A stretch of DNA of 64,000 nt, from positions 16,321,105 through 16,385,104 of the forward strand of contig NC_053404.1 of NCBI RefSeq assembly GCF_016859285.1, in the 5' to 3' direction. Both the position numbers and the translations under genes were made by a program. Under the pieces are notes generated by a model, which was not told the DNA's origin, did not search any database, and was given only the letters and a program-made list of their open reading frames with translations. Below are positions 1 to 13,735 of the stretch, in pieces. The DNA comes from Xiphias gladius. Its lineage: Eukaryota > Chordata > Actinopteri > Istiophoriformes > Xiphiidae. Every line of letters starts with the position of its first letter. Position 1 is the first letter of the stretch.

Positions 1-71
1 TAATATTTACTCAAATCCTCAAGAATTTGCATTTAAGAGAGTGATCATTTAAAAAGCACAGGAGCAGATTA

Positions 72-3112
<3,041 letters not shown>

Positions 3113-3907
3113 ACAGCGCTGAGGCAGCTGGTATGCTGGGAGAAGTAAGCTACTGCTAGCTAATAACGATATCCCCACCAACTGTCAATCTGTGCCGATC
3201 TCAGTCCAACTCCGGCTGTCAAAAACGATACAGCCGAAGGACAGATGTCCACCGAAGATTGAGGTCGACGTCCACCAGCTTCCTATTGCCGCTGGCAGTC
3301 GTTAATTTGTTTTTGGGAGTTGAATTTTGCGGAAAACAATACGCCGCTGGATCACACTAACCGCTACCACTCTAGTCGTCAATGGCATCAATACGCCTCG
3401 TAGTCCCGCCTCCTCCGCTTCGTGATAGGCTGTCTTCAGAGGTCATTCACAAATGCATAGCAGAGATTGGTTCCTTGAAATGTCAATGACGCCACTTAAA
3501 TAACGATTAAATCCTCAACAATGACAGCAAAGCACATTTCGGCACCGCAATGTGATTATATATCAGTACAAGTATCAAATTACAAAATACATATTAAATA
3601 TATGTTTGAAACATGTGGCATGACCTGACATTTATTTTTTAAATTTAAAATCTCTTCTTATTTTCAACTGTTTACCTATCAAATAAGTAATTAGATTTGC
3701 TTTTCTACCTTTATGATACTAATATTTAATGCATTTCACCAAAGATCCATGGAATCCGACCTAAAATACAGTTTCTCTAGTGCATTTTGACTGTAGTGTT
3801 TTTATTATGAAACGTCGCCGAGCTGACCAGAAGTACTTCCGCTCGCCCCTGTCACGTGACGTGTATGTCCTTGGTTTGGCTACGTTTGACATGTGAGAAG
3901 GAGAAAC
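3113..3907. promoter_or_regulatory. Divergent promoter interval between lypla1 and mrpl15
   Basis: 795 bases separate the two start codons, which point away from each other. There is no TATA box next to either ATG. Near mrpl15 an ACTTCCG (3835-3841) is the reverse of the CGGAAGT core bound by ETS factors such as GABP/NRF-2, common in nuclear genes for mitochondrial proteins. GTCACGTGAC (3851-3860) is a palindromic E-box of USF/TFE type. Near lypla1 there are CG-rich stretches (3340-3430) with a CCCGCC GC-box core around 3404, and an ATTGG (reverse CCAAT) near 3465. The middle (3540-3780) is AT-rich with nothing recognisable. Promoter assignment is inferred from position and motifs. Confidence 0.6.
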
Positions 3908-6585
3908 ATGTCTTTCCCTAAAAAACCTGGTGGTAAAGCGTTAGATGTTTTGCAGAACCTACCGCGGATAACTTTAGCGAACTTGCGGCCCGAGCCAGGA
4001 GCCAAAAAAACAGTAAGCGTTTATTTTACAGCTCTGTTATTGTTGCCTTTAACAGCAGGCACTTGCTAACATAGCCGGTTAGCCTGTTATCCAGTGTAAG
4101 CCAGTGGCCAATAAAAAAAAAAAAACCTTGCTCTGTTTTCTTTAATTATAGGACAAACGGCGGGGCAGAGGACAGCATGGTGGTAATAGAAGCGGCCGAG
4201 GACATAAAGGAGAGCGACAGAGAGGCAACCGGCCTCGGCTGGGGTTTGAGGGGGGTCAGACCCCGTTTTATCTGGCTATTCCAAAATACGGCTTCAATGA
4301 AGGGCACAGGTAAAAGAAAGTCACACTCTCCACCTTTAAACGAGTGATTGTTTGTTAGAGTAAAATGTAGTCTTTTGTAACAAGTTACGCAGACCACATG
4401 CATCACAGATTGCATGTTGTCTTTACAAAGCTAGCAGAAGTGCAAGTGCAACACACATACGCATGCAAAGCGTCGTGGTTTGTAGGATTTTCTCATGTGA
4501 ACCCTGTCATCGGAAATCAGGGGCATTTCCTCCTGTCTACTGACAGGAATTTCTCACTCTATACAACATTTGTTGTCCTAATTGCAGATTTCATGGTTCT
4601 GAAGTGATGAGCGTGGCACTGTAAACATACCACTTCAGTGAGTTTCAGCCTTAACTCTTGGTAACCGTCACGGTGGAATTGGTAGCAACAACAGTCCACC
4701 AAATCCTAAATATGTTGATGCACTTGTGTTTGTCAAGCAGTAGCCAAAGAGTTATTTTCACCCTAATCTCCCCTTTTCAAAACAAAACGGGGAGACGGAA
4801 GAACTAAAGATAAATTTTGATACCAGGTCAACAGTTCTTTTTTTATGAATTCATATTTTGTTATTTCCATCACTTCGGTTAACTGCCTATAAATAAGCGA
4901 GCCGTCATCATGAATCACAGTGTTGCAGTTAAGTAATGCATAATTGCTACAGTTGTGGACAACATTACGATAGTGTTTGCAAACAAGTTTCTACATCAGT
5001 CACATTTAAAACTGGACGAGTAAGAAAAAACATGGTGTCATTTGAGTTTCTTTGAGTACTCTCTCAATAGTTAGTGTTTTCAACTAACAAAATGTGCTCT
5101 TCTTTAGTCGCCGTCCTCAGTACCAGCCTCTGTCTCTGAAACGACTGCAGTACCTGATCGATCTGGGACGAGTCGACACAACCCAGCCCATAGACCTGAC
5201 CCAGCTGGTGAACGCCAGAGGAGTGACAATCCAGCCTCTGAAGAGGGACTATGGAGTCCAGCTTGTTGATGAGGTAATCACTGTATACTTAAGACATGTT
5301 GTTGATCATGGACTTTTTCACATCTGTCATCTGTCCTTCAAGGTTAATAAAGTGCATTTGCTGTCAATGGGAGAAGCATGATTAGAGCAATTTAGTGTGA
5401 AGATTGACATTGGCTAAATTTCTTGTCAGAGGAAATAATTATGTTTTGTAGTAAAATGAGACCGTATTTGTTTTCTGGAGGTTTACTGTTTTACTACAAA
5501 AACCAGGCAGACTATTCATTTCTCCAAGCCATGAACAGCAGCTCAGAAAACATCCTGCACTCGGATATCCCAAATACTACAGAGTGCGGTAGATAAGAAT
5601 ATTACAACACAAATTGATTTTCTATAATGACAGCAGGCTAACGTGCATCATTAGCCTCATAATTACTAGAAAGATATAGGTTAAACAATTTTTAAATACC
5701 TGCAAGGAAAATATGTAATGCTGACAAAAAAAAACCTCCCGTTATCTAATCTAATTACAATTTGATTAAAGAACTATTTCAGTACAAGATGTAAAAAAGG
5801 CTTAAGTGTGTAGTTTAGACGCTGAATAATAAAACCAGGTACTCAGGAGTCAGAGAAACATGTCACTCCGTGGCTCTCTGATCATCTTGTGCCAGTAGGT
5901 GGCACCACATGACAGTGTTGTCCCTCTGACAGATACAGATCAAGACATTTTCCCTGGCCCCTGTTTTTTTTGCTCTGCCATAAGTTCACATTACATCTGT
6001 TTGTTCTGTTCCAGGGTGCTGATATTTTTGCTGCAAAAATCAACATTGAGGTTCAGAGAGCTTCTGAAGGAGCAATAGCTGCTATTGAGAGGAACGGAGG
6101 CGTCATCACGACCAGTTTCTATGATCCTATAAGTCTCGGTAATTAAAGAAAGATCATTCTGGTGCCCTCACCTCATCTTATGGTATTATTATTATAATCT
6201 CATGCATTTTAAATAAAACGCCTAAAAATATCATTTCTTTTTTGCAGGGATTCTCATCAAGCCGGTCCCGTTTTTCTTGCGTGGGCAGCCTATTCCAAAG
6301 CGAATGTTACCAGGACAGGATATGGTCCCGTACTACACAGATGCTGAGAACCGTGGTTACTTGTCAGATCCGGAGAAAATCCAGCAGGCCCGGCTAGCCC
6401 TGGCACAGAAGTATGGATATATTTTGCCAGACATTTCAAAGGATGAACTGTATCACATGCTGTCCATGAGGAAGGATGTTCGACAGATCTTCTTTGGCCT
6501 CGCTCCAGGCTGGGTCGTTAACATGCCGGAGAAGAAGATACTGAAACCCACCGATGAGAAACTGCTCAAATATTACAGTTCATAG
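3908..6585 (+). CDS. mrpl15: Mitochondrial large ribosomal subunit protein uL15m, five exons
   Basis: Structural protein of the mitochondrial 39S subunit, the uL15 family. The exons are 3908-4012, 4152-4309, 5108-5273, 6015-6138 and 6248-6585. All introns have GT-AG ends and the joined frame is 891 bases, giving 296 residues, the same length as human MRPL15. The N-terminus ([20 protein letters not shown]) is basic and fits an import sequence. Family hallmarks are the Gly/Arg-rich [18 protein letters not shown], then [93 protein letters not shown] and [14 protein letters not shown] at the C-terminus. The chosen ATG is the first in exon 1. The gene diverges from lypla1 and is probably driven by the ETS and E-box motifs upstream. 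No damage is visible. Confidence 0.97.
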
Positions 6586-6736
6586 GTGTGAGGAGTAAAA
6601 AATATCTCATGACAAAAGTCAGGAAAATACTGAGTTTTGCATGTTGAAAACGTGTACAAAAGTCTGCAATATGTTTCCATTTTATATTAAAAAATGTGTA
6701 AAAACAGCATTCTGTGTTTAAGAATGAACTACTGTC

Positions 6737-6742
6737 ATTAAA
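6737..6742 (+). terminator. Candidate polyadenylation signal of mrpl15
   Basis: ATTAAA, 152 bases after the stop codon. It is the commonest variant of AATAAA. AATAAA hexamers also occur around 6889 and 6911 in the AT-rich tract downstream, so the site used is not certain. Confidence 0.5.
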
Positions 6743-6819
6743 CTTTATCTTAAACTACATTTCCCAATATCACCAACATATTGAAGGGATTCAAGTTAGG
6801 TACTATAAGTTCTATACTT

Positions 6820-6915
6820 ATACTTTTATTTATTTATATATGTATCTATATAGATGTATATAGATATAGATATAGATATTTAATACATATAATAAATATA
6901 AATTAATATAAATAA
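6820..6915. repeat. AT-rich simple sequence (TTTA, TATAGA units)
   Basis: Low-complexity tract of TTTATT, TATATA and GATATA units just past the 3' end of mrpl15. Confidence 0.8.
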
Positions 6916-8835
6916 AAGCATATTTACAGTGTGTTTTATGCCACATGAGTAATCCTTTTATTTTGAGTGGCTAACATCTGACAACCTCGTGTCGAAGCGT
7001 AAGCGGCCCGTGCTGCATGATGGAAGGAACGTGAACTGTAACAGGTGAGGGGGAAATAAGGAAAATAAGATAACTCAAAGAATGAAAACAGGAAACAGAT
7101 GCCTGGTGATGTGTGTTACTTGTGAAATGGTTTGCCTAGGCCCTAGAAGGGGAGTTTGAAATTAGTCATAGGCAGCTGTATCCTGGTGTGGACGTTCAAA
7201 AGATCCCCCCACCCCTCAGGAATACAATCAGAGGCAAACACATACGTACAACTTTGCTCAGTTATGCTTTGGAGACATAAAAAGATATGAAGAAATGATT
7301 ATGCTTTGATATCTACTGAAATCACTGTGATTTACCTTTACTCTTAATGTGGTGGTTTTCGCTTAAGGATGCTCCCTAATGCTCACACGAGTTTAAATAT
7401 TCCCAGTGCAGAGATTCAAAATAAAAGTCAGGTTGTTGTAATACAGAATCTCATTAAGATTTTTGCGATATCACGCTCAACACCTAATGGCAATTTACAC
7501 CCTGCCTGCACCAGAATATAGTTTCGTCGGTTTTGGCTGGATAACAGTCCCCCTGTAGTTGAACTCTCCATTATGCTCGTGTTTATTTTTTGAAGTCAAA
7601 ATGGCACACTCACTATAAATAACTTGGTATTCTGCGCAGATATTGTCTTAAGGGACGCTGCCATAGAATTTGTGCTGGTATAAAAACATTTTATCAAAGG
7701 AAGCATATGTTTGTGTGTGTCTGTGCAAGACCACGAGCATTGTGTTTCTATACAAAGTCCCCTTATGCCATGGTAGTTACTGGTAGGAAGGTCTCAATTA
7801 TGCAGGAATAAAAAGAAAAGTGTCATAAGCGATGCACCAAACTGTGAGCTAAATATAAGGTATTTTAAGAAGTCAGCTTTTGCATCCAATAAAAAAACAC
7901 AGCATTTTAAAAATTGATTTAATACAGTATTTGCAAATTTAATAATTTGTTACCATCTGAGTCAAAGGTTCCACTTTGATGACTTTGCTTGTGCTTCCCT
8001 GAGTGTTCTCCTGAATTTCAAGTATCCAATAAACTACGCGAGAAGTGGATACATACACAGCCGGCCCTGCCAGGAAAACCAGCCCAAATCCTTACAGCAT
8101 AATACTTTAAATAAATCACGCCACAGGAAAGAAACAGCACAATCATTGTTTATGGCAGAACTACAGAGCTTATCTTCAAAGCAGCAGATCCTTTTGAATT
8201 TGTATCAGGTCTCAGACGAGCAAAAGAGAGAAAAAGAGTGAGCTGAAAGTTTGTAGAGAGGCACAAACATCGACTCTTTGAATGTGTGGTTCCAGAAAGT
8301 TTGTGTAAAAGAATAAAGAAATTGAATCAAGTATCAGTAACAATTAAGAAAACAGTCATTCACTTTGGCTAAAACGATTTGTAAGTCTGTTTTAGGCAGG
8401 CATTTTCTCTCAGGTTTCTGCTCCAAATAATCTAATGTCTGAGTCTAACCAGTTCACACTATTTAATTAAACATTCAAGCGTTGCTGTTGGAGTTGAGCA
8501 GGCCAGATTGTTTTGGTTATCTGCTGCCTTGAATGAGCCGTTTAAGACAGACACAGATATCATGGTGTCTCACAGGTCTCAGTCTAGTTCCAGTTAATAA
8601 TTAGAGCTAATTACAGCTAAATGCAGGCCTCTCTCTGCTTTGTCTGCTGAGGAGAGACGTGTGGCAGAGGTCTGGGATCAAGGTCAGATTTGCACATAAA
8701 CTATAGGGGAACCTGAAGACAATTTGTGTCCAAAAACATAGACGTAATAAATGGCCTGCCGTGGCAATAAGCCACTAGCATCCAAAGCTCAGATGCCTAG
8801 ACAATAAAAGACCTGGAAGACTTATTCAATTCCTC

Positions 8836-8852
8836 AGATAAGACCCTTATCA
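8836..8852. promoter_or_regulatory. Convergent pair of GATA-factor sites
   Basis: AGATAAGACCCTTATCA contains AGATAAG and its inverted partner CTTATC(A), separated by three bases. It lies 4.9 kb upstream of the sox32 start in non-repetitive sequence. Several ACAAT SOX cores lie nearby (near 8805 and 8870). Gata5/Gata6 are known activators of endoderm Sox genes. Function here is inferred from the motif only. Confidence 0.4.
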
Positions 8853-9034
8853 GCAGCCAGTGTAGAATACAATTCCTAATTTACAAAGAATAGTGCTGTT
8901 TTTCAGCATGAGTGGAGCTTTGCCTCATTAGCCAGTCTCAGGCTGAACAGGTCTGCATGACAGACGATTGAAATAAAATTAGAACGTGATTACACTTAAG
9001 TGACAGAAAGAGTGGTCAAAGAAGTGATTTGTTC

Positions 9035-9190
9035 ATGCATTTCATTTCATTTTCTTTACTCGGGAGGACAATGCACATTAATCACCAGTCCGGTAAATGT
9101 GCCAGTGCTAGCCAGCTGGCTAATTTTCAACTGTGGTCGTTTGGCAATACGATCTAAAACCAGTGAAGCGACAGGTTAAGAAATAATAGA
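9035..9190. repeat. Fragment of a dispersed teleost repeat
   Basis: GACAATGCACATTAATCACC, then TAAATGTGCCAGTGCTAGCC and GGCTAATTTTCAACTGTGGT, resemble a repeat seen widely in teleost intergenic DNA. The family name is not known to me and no coding capacity is visible. Confidence 0.5.
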
Positions 9191-10389
9191 AATTCTGAGC
9201 TGTATATCACAAGATAATGCACGCTGGTACTGATTTATAGATATAAAAATCATGTATAAATCATGTTATACATATACATACATGGCTATAATTATATTCA
9301 GTAATACATTTCTAAGGATTCAAGTAGTTTTAAAGACTTTTTACATTTAATATGTGTCAAGAATTTTAGGAAGATGGCAAATTCATGGCTCTTTGAACTT
9401 TTAATGAGGTTTTTTTTTTTAATTCATCAGTAAATTGTATTTTAGTAATGCCCTTTCTTACACTTTTACCAAACATTTTATCTCATATGTCTTTTCATTT
9501 ATAAAGCATTATTTAAGTAAGAGCCAATGGTCACATCTTCAAATCACTTGATTTGCCTTGCTAACAGTCCAAAACACACAGATATTTATTTAATAATGAT
9601 ATAAAAATGAGTGGTAAATCCTCACATTGTGTGGAAGACGGAAATAGCGTTTGGCATTTCTGCCCTTTTGGCTTCGCCTGTTCCTATGCTGCACCCTGCA
9701 CATTGCACCACCTGGGCTGAGTCTGAGCTGTGTTTGAAGTCTGACTGAGCCTGGCCTGTTATCTCTACTCAGAGGTGGGGGCATCATTGTGTTCTGCTAA
9801 TGAGGCTACATTAAGCCTGTCTACACCAGGGGGCATGTAATCCTCTCAGCTGGCCTGACGTAGGGCTGGGCAGGGCGCTGTTTAAGCGGGGAGTGTGGAG
9901 GCCAGCGCTCAGGACCCTGTGGGCCTCAGTCTACTGTTGAATCTGCTCAAACATGTGATTAAGAAGTGGAGGTGGAAGGGGAACCGGGGGTTACACGCCA
10001 CTGCATAGAATGGTGTCTGAGTCTTGACCGAGTATATCTTGATGCCGGCCTGCTGTGCCCATACAATACAACACAATGCGATAAAGTCCCTCGCTGCGAA
10101 GATCATGGTCACCTGAGACAACAGTATTATATCCCCTTCACACCTTCCAGCTACGAAACAATGCAGCTCTTTATGAATGAGCCACTGTAAGGAAAGTCGG
10201 TGGGATGGCACTGGGGGCAGGTTGGAATACAGTGCTTCATTGTCAGAGGTCAAGACACTGACCCTTTGCTTTACACACCTGTAGTTTTCTCCCATTACAT
10301 CTCGGGACAGACATCTGAAAAGTCTCCAAATCCCGCACCAAACATCCAAGTGCCAAAGTGCCAAGTCGAGTGTGTAGCAGCCCCGAGGA

Positions 10390-10480
10390 GAATATGCATC
10401 ATTTCATTGACAAAAAGCTCCATGCCACACCTAAAAATGTGATCCACCACAAGAGCAAGACATCCTTTGCATTTGCATAT
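10390..10480. promoter_or_regulatory. Candidate cluster of POU octamer and T-box sites
   Basis: A perfect octamer ATTTGCAT is at 10471-10478, directly after CTTTGC, which resembles a SOX core. CACACCT, the core of T-box half-sites (TCACACCT), is at 10426-10432, and ATGCAT is at 10395-10400. Pou5f3 and the T-box factor Eomesa activate sox32 in zebrafish. The cluster is 3.3 kb upstream of sox32. Enhancer function is inference. Confidence 0.35.
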
Positions 10481-11212
10481 TGTGTCAGACCATGGATGAG
10501 GTGCGCCAAATCCAGCCAATATTCAACCCAGACATCATCCAGGACAGCCTAGAATCCACGAGGGTCTTTGTAAATCCTGCTTAATTGTCCCTTTATGAGG
10601 ATGTAGTCCCGCGGGTCCTTGGTGCACAGGTCTACCTGTGCCAGCTCGGCCATCAATGATCCAAAGTGAAGAAGGAGAGGAGTGTCCCATATATGAGTTC
10701 TGTCCAATACAATGGCACATTGTGATCACAAAGCTACAGAGAACAATCCCTTTTCAGAAAGCACAGTGCCCATTCAGCTGCAGCACTCTGCTTGTTTGGC
10801 TATGAGACAATGCAACGATACCCTACTGTCACCTCATAGATTAGGATTCATGAAGTGGGGCCAGAATAAAGGGCACATGACACGATTTCTTCCTACAAAC
10901 GTCCTGGTGGTAAATTGAGGCGCAAAAATAAGTTAATGTAAGTTAATGACATGGCTAAGAACCACAATATCCCCCTCCTTAAAAAAACACCGTCTAATAT
11001 TTAGCCGGCTCAATTCACAGAGAAGCTCAGCCGAAACTAACGTTATTGTATTCACGCTGCGTCCTTCAAGCTAATTGATTAAATCCATTAGAGATTTTCA
11101 CAGCGCGTTGGAGCGTGCGTCCCGTTTAACACATGAGGATGTGGATTCAGGCTCTAATTCTGACAACCTGTTAGAAAAAAGGCACACATACCCCCCCCCA
11201 AAAACAAAAACA

Positions 11213-11215
<3 letters not shown>

Positions 11216-11265
<50 letters not shown>
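11216..11265. repeat. (CA)n microsatellite, about 25 units
   Basis: Uninterrupted CA dinucleotide run preceded by C9 and AAAAAC repeats. Confidence 0.97.
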
Positions 11266-11268
<3 letters not shown>

Positions 11269-12756
11269 CCCACCCAATACTAACAAACTACAGACAAAGA
11301 CGAATGTAATTTCAAATATACACCCCCCCCCCTCCAAAAAATAAAATAAAATAACAGCAACCATTTCTCGGGCTTTTATTGATCTCCTGAGACTTTTAGT
11401 GTTATCTCCCCCCTTTAAAGCCACATGCCAGCTCATCAGTTTCTGCTGACAGGAGCGGGTTTGAGTCTCGCTGTCAAAGGGAGATGCGGAGCACAGTTTA
11501 AAGAACAGGCCTTAATCACTTCTGTTATTGACTCTGCCACAGTCTCGATCCTGCTTTTTGATGAAGATATCAAGCTCCATTAGGCCCTGATGTACTTATT
11601 TCTCGCAGGGCCAAAACAAAGTCCAAAATGCTCCCTAACAGGAATCTTCCTGTATTAATGAGATTAGGTGTCTTCTATCGCCTTACAGTTTTAAAGCCTC
11701 TGAAGTGGAAGCTCAGGCTGCGTGTGTCCCCCCCCCGCAAGTTTCCGGTATTTAAATCGTTGTAAAAATGTACTCTTAGATGCACCAAAGCGCCCGGGTT
11801 TTGTTTTTTTTTTCTTTTCTTGCGTATCACCTCTCTCTGCTCCAAAACCATCTCACGCAGCATTTAGCGACCGAAAGAGGCTGCGCCAGTGACTCGTCTG
11901 CCGGGACGGCGCAGCGCAGGTGCAGCCGCGGCCGAGGCCCGGTGGGTCCGCGTCTTGCCGATTCAGCGTCGCCGCCGTCCGCCTAATGGCACCCATTGTT
12001 TGTGTGACGTTTGCCGTCGGTGCCGAAGACGCGTATTCGTTGAAAACCACGCACGGAGGAGGCGAGCACCTGTAACGGCGTCCTGTTATGTTCAAGTGGC
12101 ACCACACGCCTTAAGGGGTTTCTGGAGAGTTCATTTGTGGTGGATACACAACATTTTAAATGACCTTGCTGTTTTTATGGCCACTATTCATATAATATTC
12201 CTAGGGGGGTGATTATGAGACCATTAGTTAACCTTTAGGATTCTCTGCTTTCAGTGGTAATGTTGCACCATTCAACATTACCGTGATGTAGTTGCAGGGA
12301 TTTACGGTGTACTCACTAGGGACCTCATACTGTTACCCAGTTTATCCGTGCGTCTTAGTTATTAAATTCGATCAAACAATTCATATTAAGCGCCACAGAA
12401 ATGGTCGAGAACTGGTCGAGGAAGTGTGCCAGATTTACACAATTCTGGCCGGAGAGAGAAGAACAAAGTGGCCACTGCGGTCATCCTGCAATAGTTTCTG
12501 TGAGTCTGCATCTCTGCTGGAGTTTTGACTGATGTCAATACACTTTTGTCCCTTTGATTTAGCGACAAGACCTGATCTGGTGCTTCCTTCTGGGAAGTCA
12601 GTCGGTCTATTTGGGGGTTTTTTGTTGTTGTTGTTGTTTTTTTTGGTTTTGTTTTGTGTTTTGTTTTCCCCACTCATCTTTTAATTAAAATTGATAACTG
12701 CAAAAAAGCGAGTGAATCAATTTTTCCCTTTTTTTGATGACCTGAAGGTGAATTCA

Positions 12757-12758
12757 CC

Positions 12759-12790
<32 letters not shown>
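12757..12790. repeat. C10-T24 homopyrimidine tract
   Basis: A run of ten C followed directly by about 24 T, about 0.9 kb upstream of the predicted sox32 transcription start. The exact lengths may be unreliable because such runs are error-prone in assemblies. Confidence 0.85.
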
Positions 12791-13587
12791 GTGGAGTGTT
12801 GGTCAAATATTTGTGCGCTGTAATCGTGCAATAAACACGCCTTGATCATGTCTGTTTCAGTCCTGTAAAATGCACTTTGATAGAGACAGTGGATGGCCGA
12901 TAAGGGCTGAGAGCCACAATGTAATTAGTAACCAGCCCTGCCTCCTGAAAACTTTGATGTTCACCTATCAATACCCTGCCTGCCTTTCAGGACCTATTGA
13001 TTAGATTCCATTTTCTCTCCCATAGGCAGAGCTGTAATTTGATTTTCATGATATGGCTTTAATAAGATAATCAAGGAAAAATATGTCTTACACCTTTTTC
13101 CAATTAAAATCCAAATCCCACTCCCACCAGGAACTGTCAATATTTATGCCCAAATAGGAGTTATTTAAAAAAAAAAGGTCCAGCGACATACAAAGATATT
13201 TTACTATGTGGTTATTAAAAGAGGATAGAACTCATACGTTTTATCTTCATGAGACTAAATCCTACTTTGACTTTTATCAGTCAGCCATAATATAAAGTGG
13301 CTATATACTTTGTTTTTCATACATGTTTGACCATAAAGAGGGGAAAACACAAACATGTAATTACTCTGACTTTGGGTTTAACCAGCACCACATCCTAAAT
13401 GCATAAATCTGGTTGCATGGACTTTGTAACTTAATTGGCTTAATCAGGAGATGAAATTATTTGATTTTTTTTTTTTTTTTTAATTACATTATAGCCAAAT
13501 TTTGGTTTATTACAGACTCACGACTCCCACCTGAAGTTTCGTGCGATCGTTGACTGGGGCGTCAGATGGGCCTATCACCGACCCGAG

Positions 13588-13660
13588 AAAACACCTGGAA
13601 TTCACACCTTAAATCCACTCCTCCTGGCCTCCCATTGGCGGAGCTGCGGCATATATCCGT
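13588..13660 (+). promoter_or_regulatory. Core promoter of sox32 with T-box site
   Basis: TTCACACCT at 13601-13609 matches the T-box half-site bound by Eomesodermin-type factors. AATCCACT at 13612-13619 is one base off a FoxH1-type AATCCACA. ATTGG at 13634-13638 is an inverted CCAAT box. ATATAT at 13651-13656 is in TATA position. With usual spacing, transcription would begin near 13680. The elements are seen directly; their use is inferred and fits what is known of sox32 activation by Nodal and Eomesa in zebrafish. Confidence 0.5.
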
Positions 13661-13735
13661 CACTCCGCATCACCTGGAGGGATGACAGCGGCCTGCAGCC
13701 GAAGCCAAAGGAATCGCCCCTGTCGCCAGGTAGCC

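Larger units (their letters stand above)
6586..13600. other. Intergenic DNA between mrpl15 and sox32
   Basis: Seven kilobases with no exon that I can recognise on either strand. Open frames here, for example on the minus strand at 10364-9909, show no family similarity and no splice context. The stretch holds an AT-rich tract, one dispersed repeat, a CA microsatellite, C/T homopolymer tracts at 12757-12790, and complex non-repetitive sequence at 8500-8950, 9800-10900 and 12830-13100. That complex sequence carries candidate GATA, POU and T-box sites, listed separately. It is the natural place for sox32 enhancers, but function is only inferred. Confidence 0.6.

Noticed and set aside
9909..10364. 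151-residue open frame on the minus strand
   Set aside because: No family similarity, low-likelihood composition, and overlapping open frames on the other strand; it looks like chance in complex intergenic DNA.
13682..13735. Eighteen extra codons at the start of sox32
   Set aside because: In frame and possible, but probably beyond the usable leader given the TATA-like element at 13651; kept as an alternative in the gene entry.
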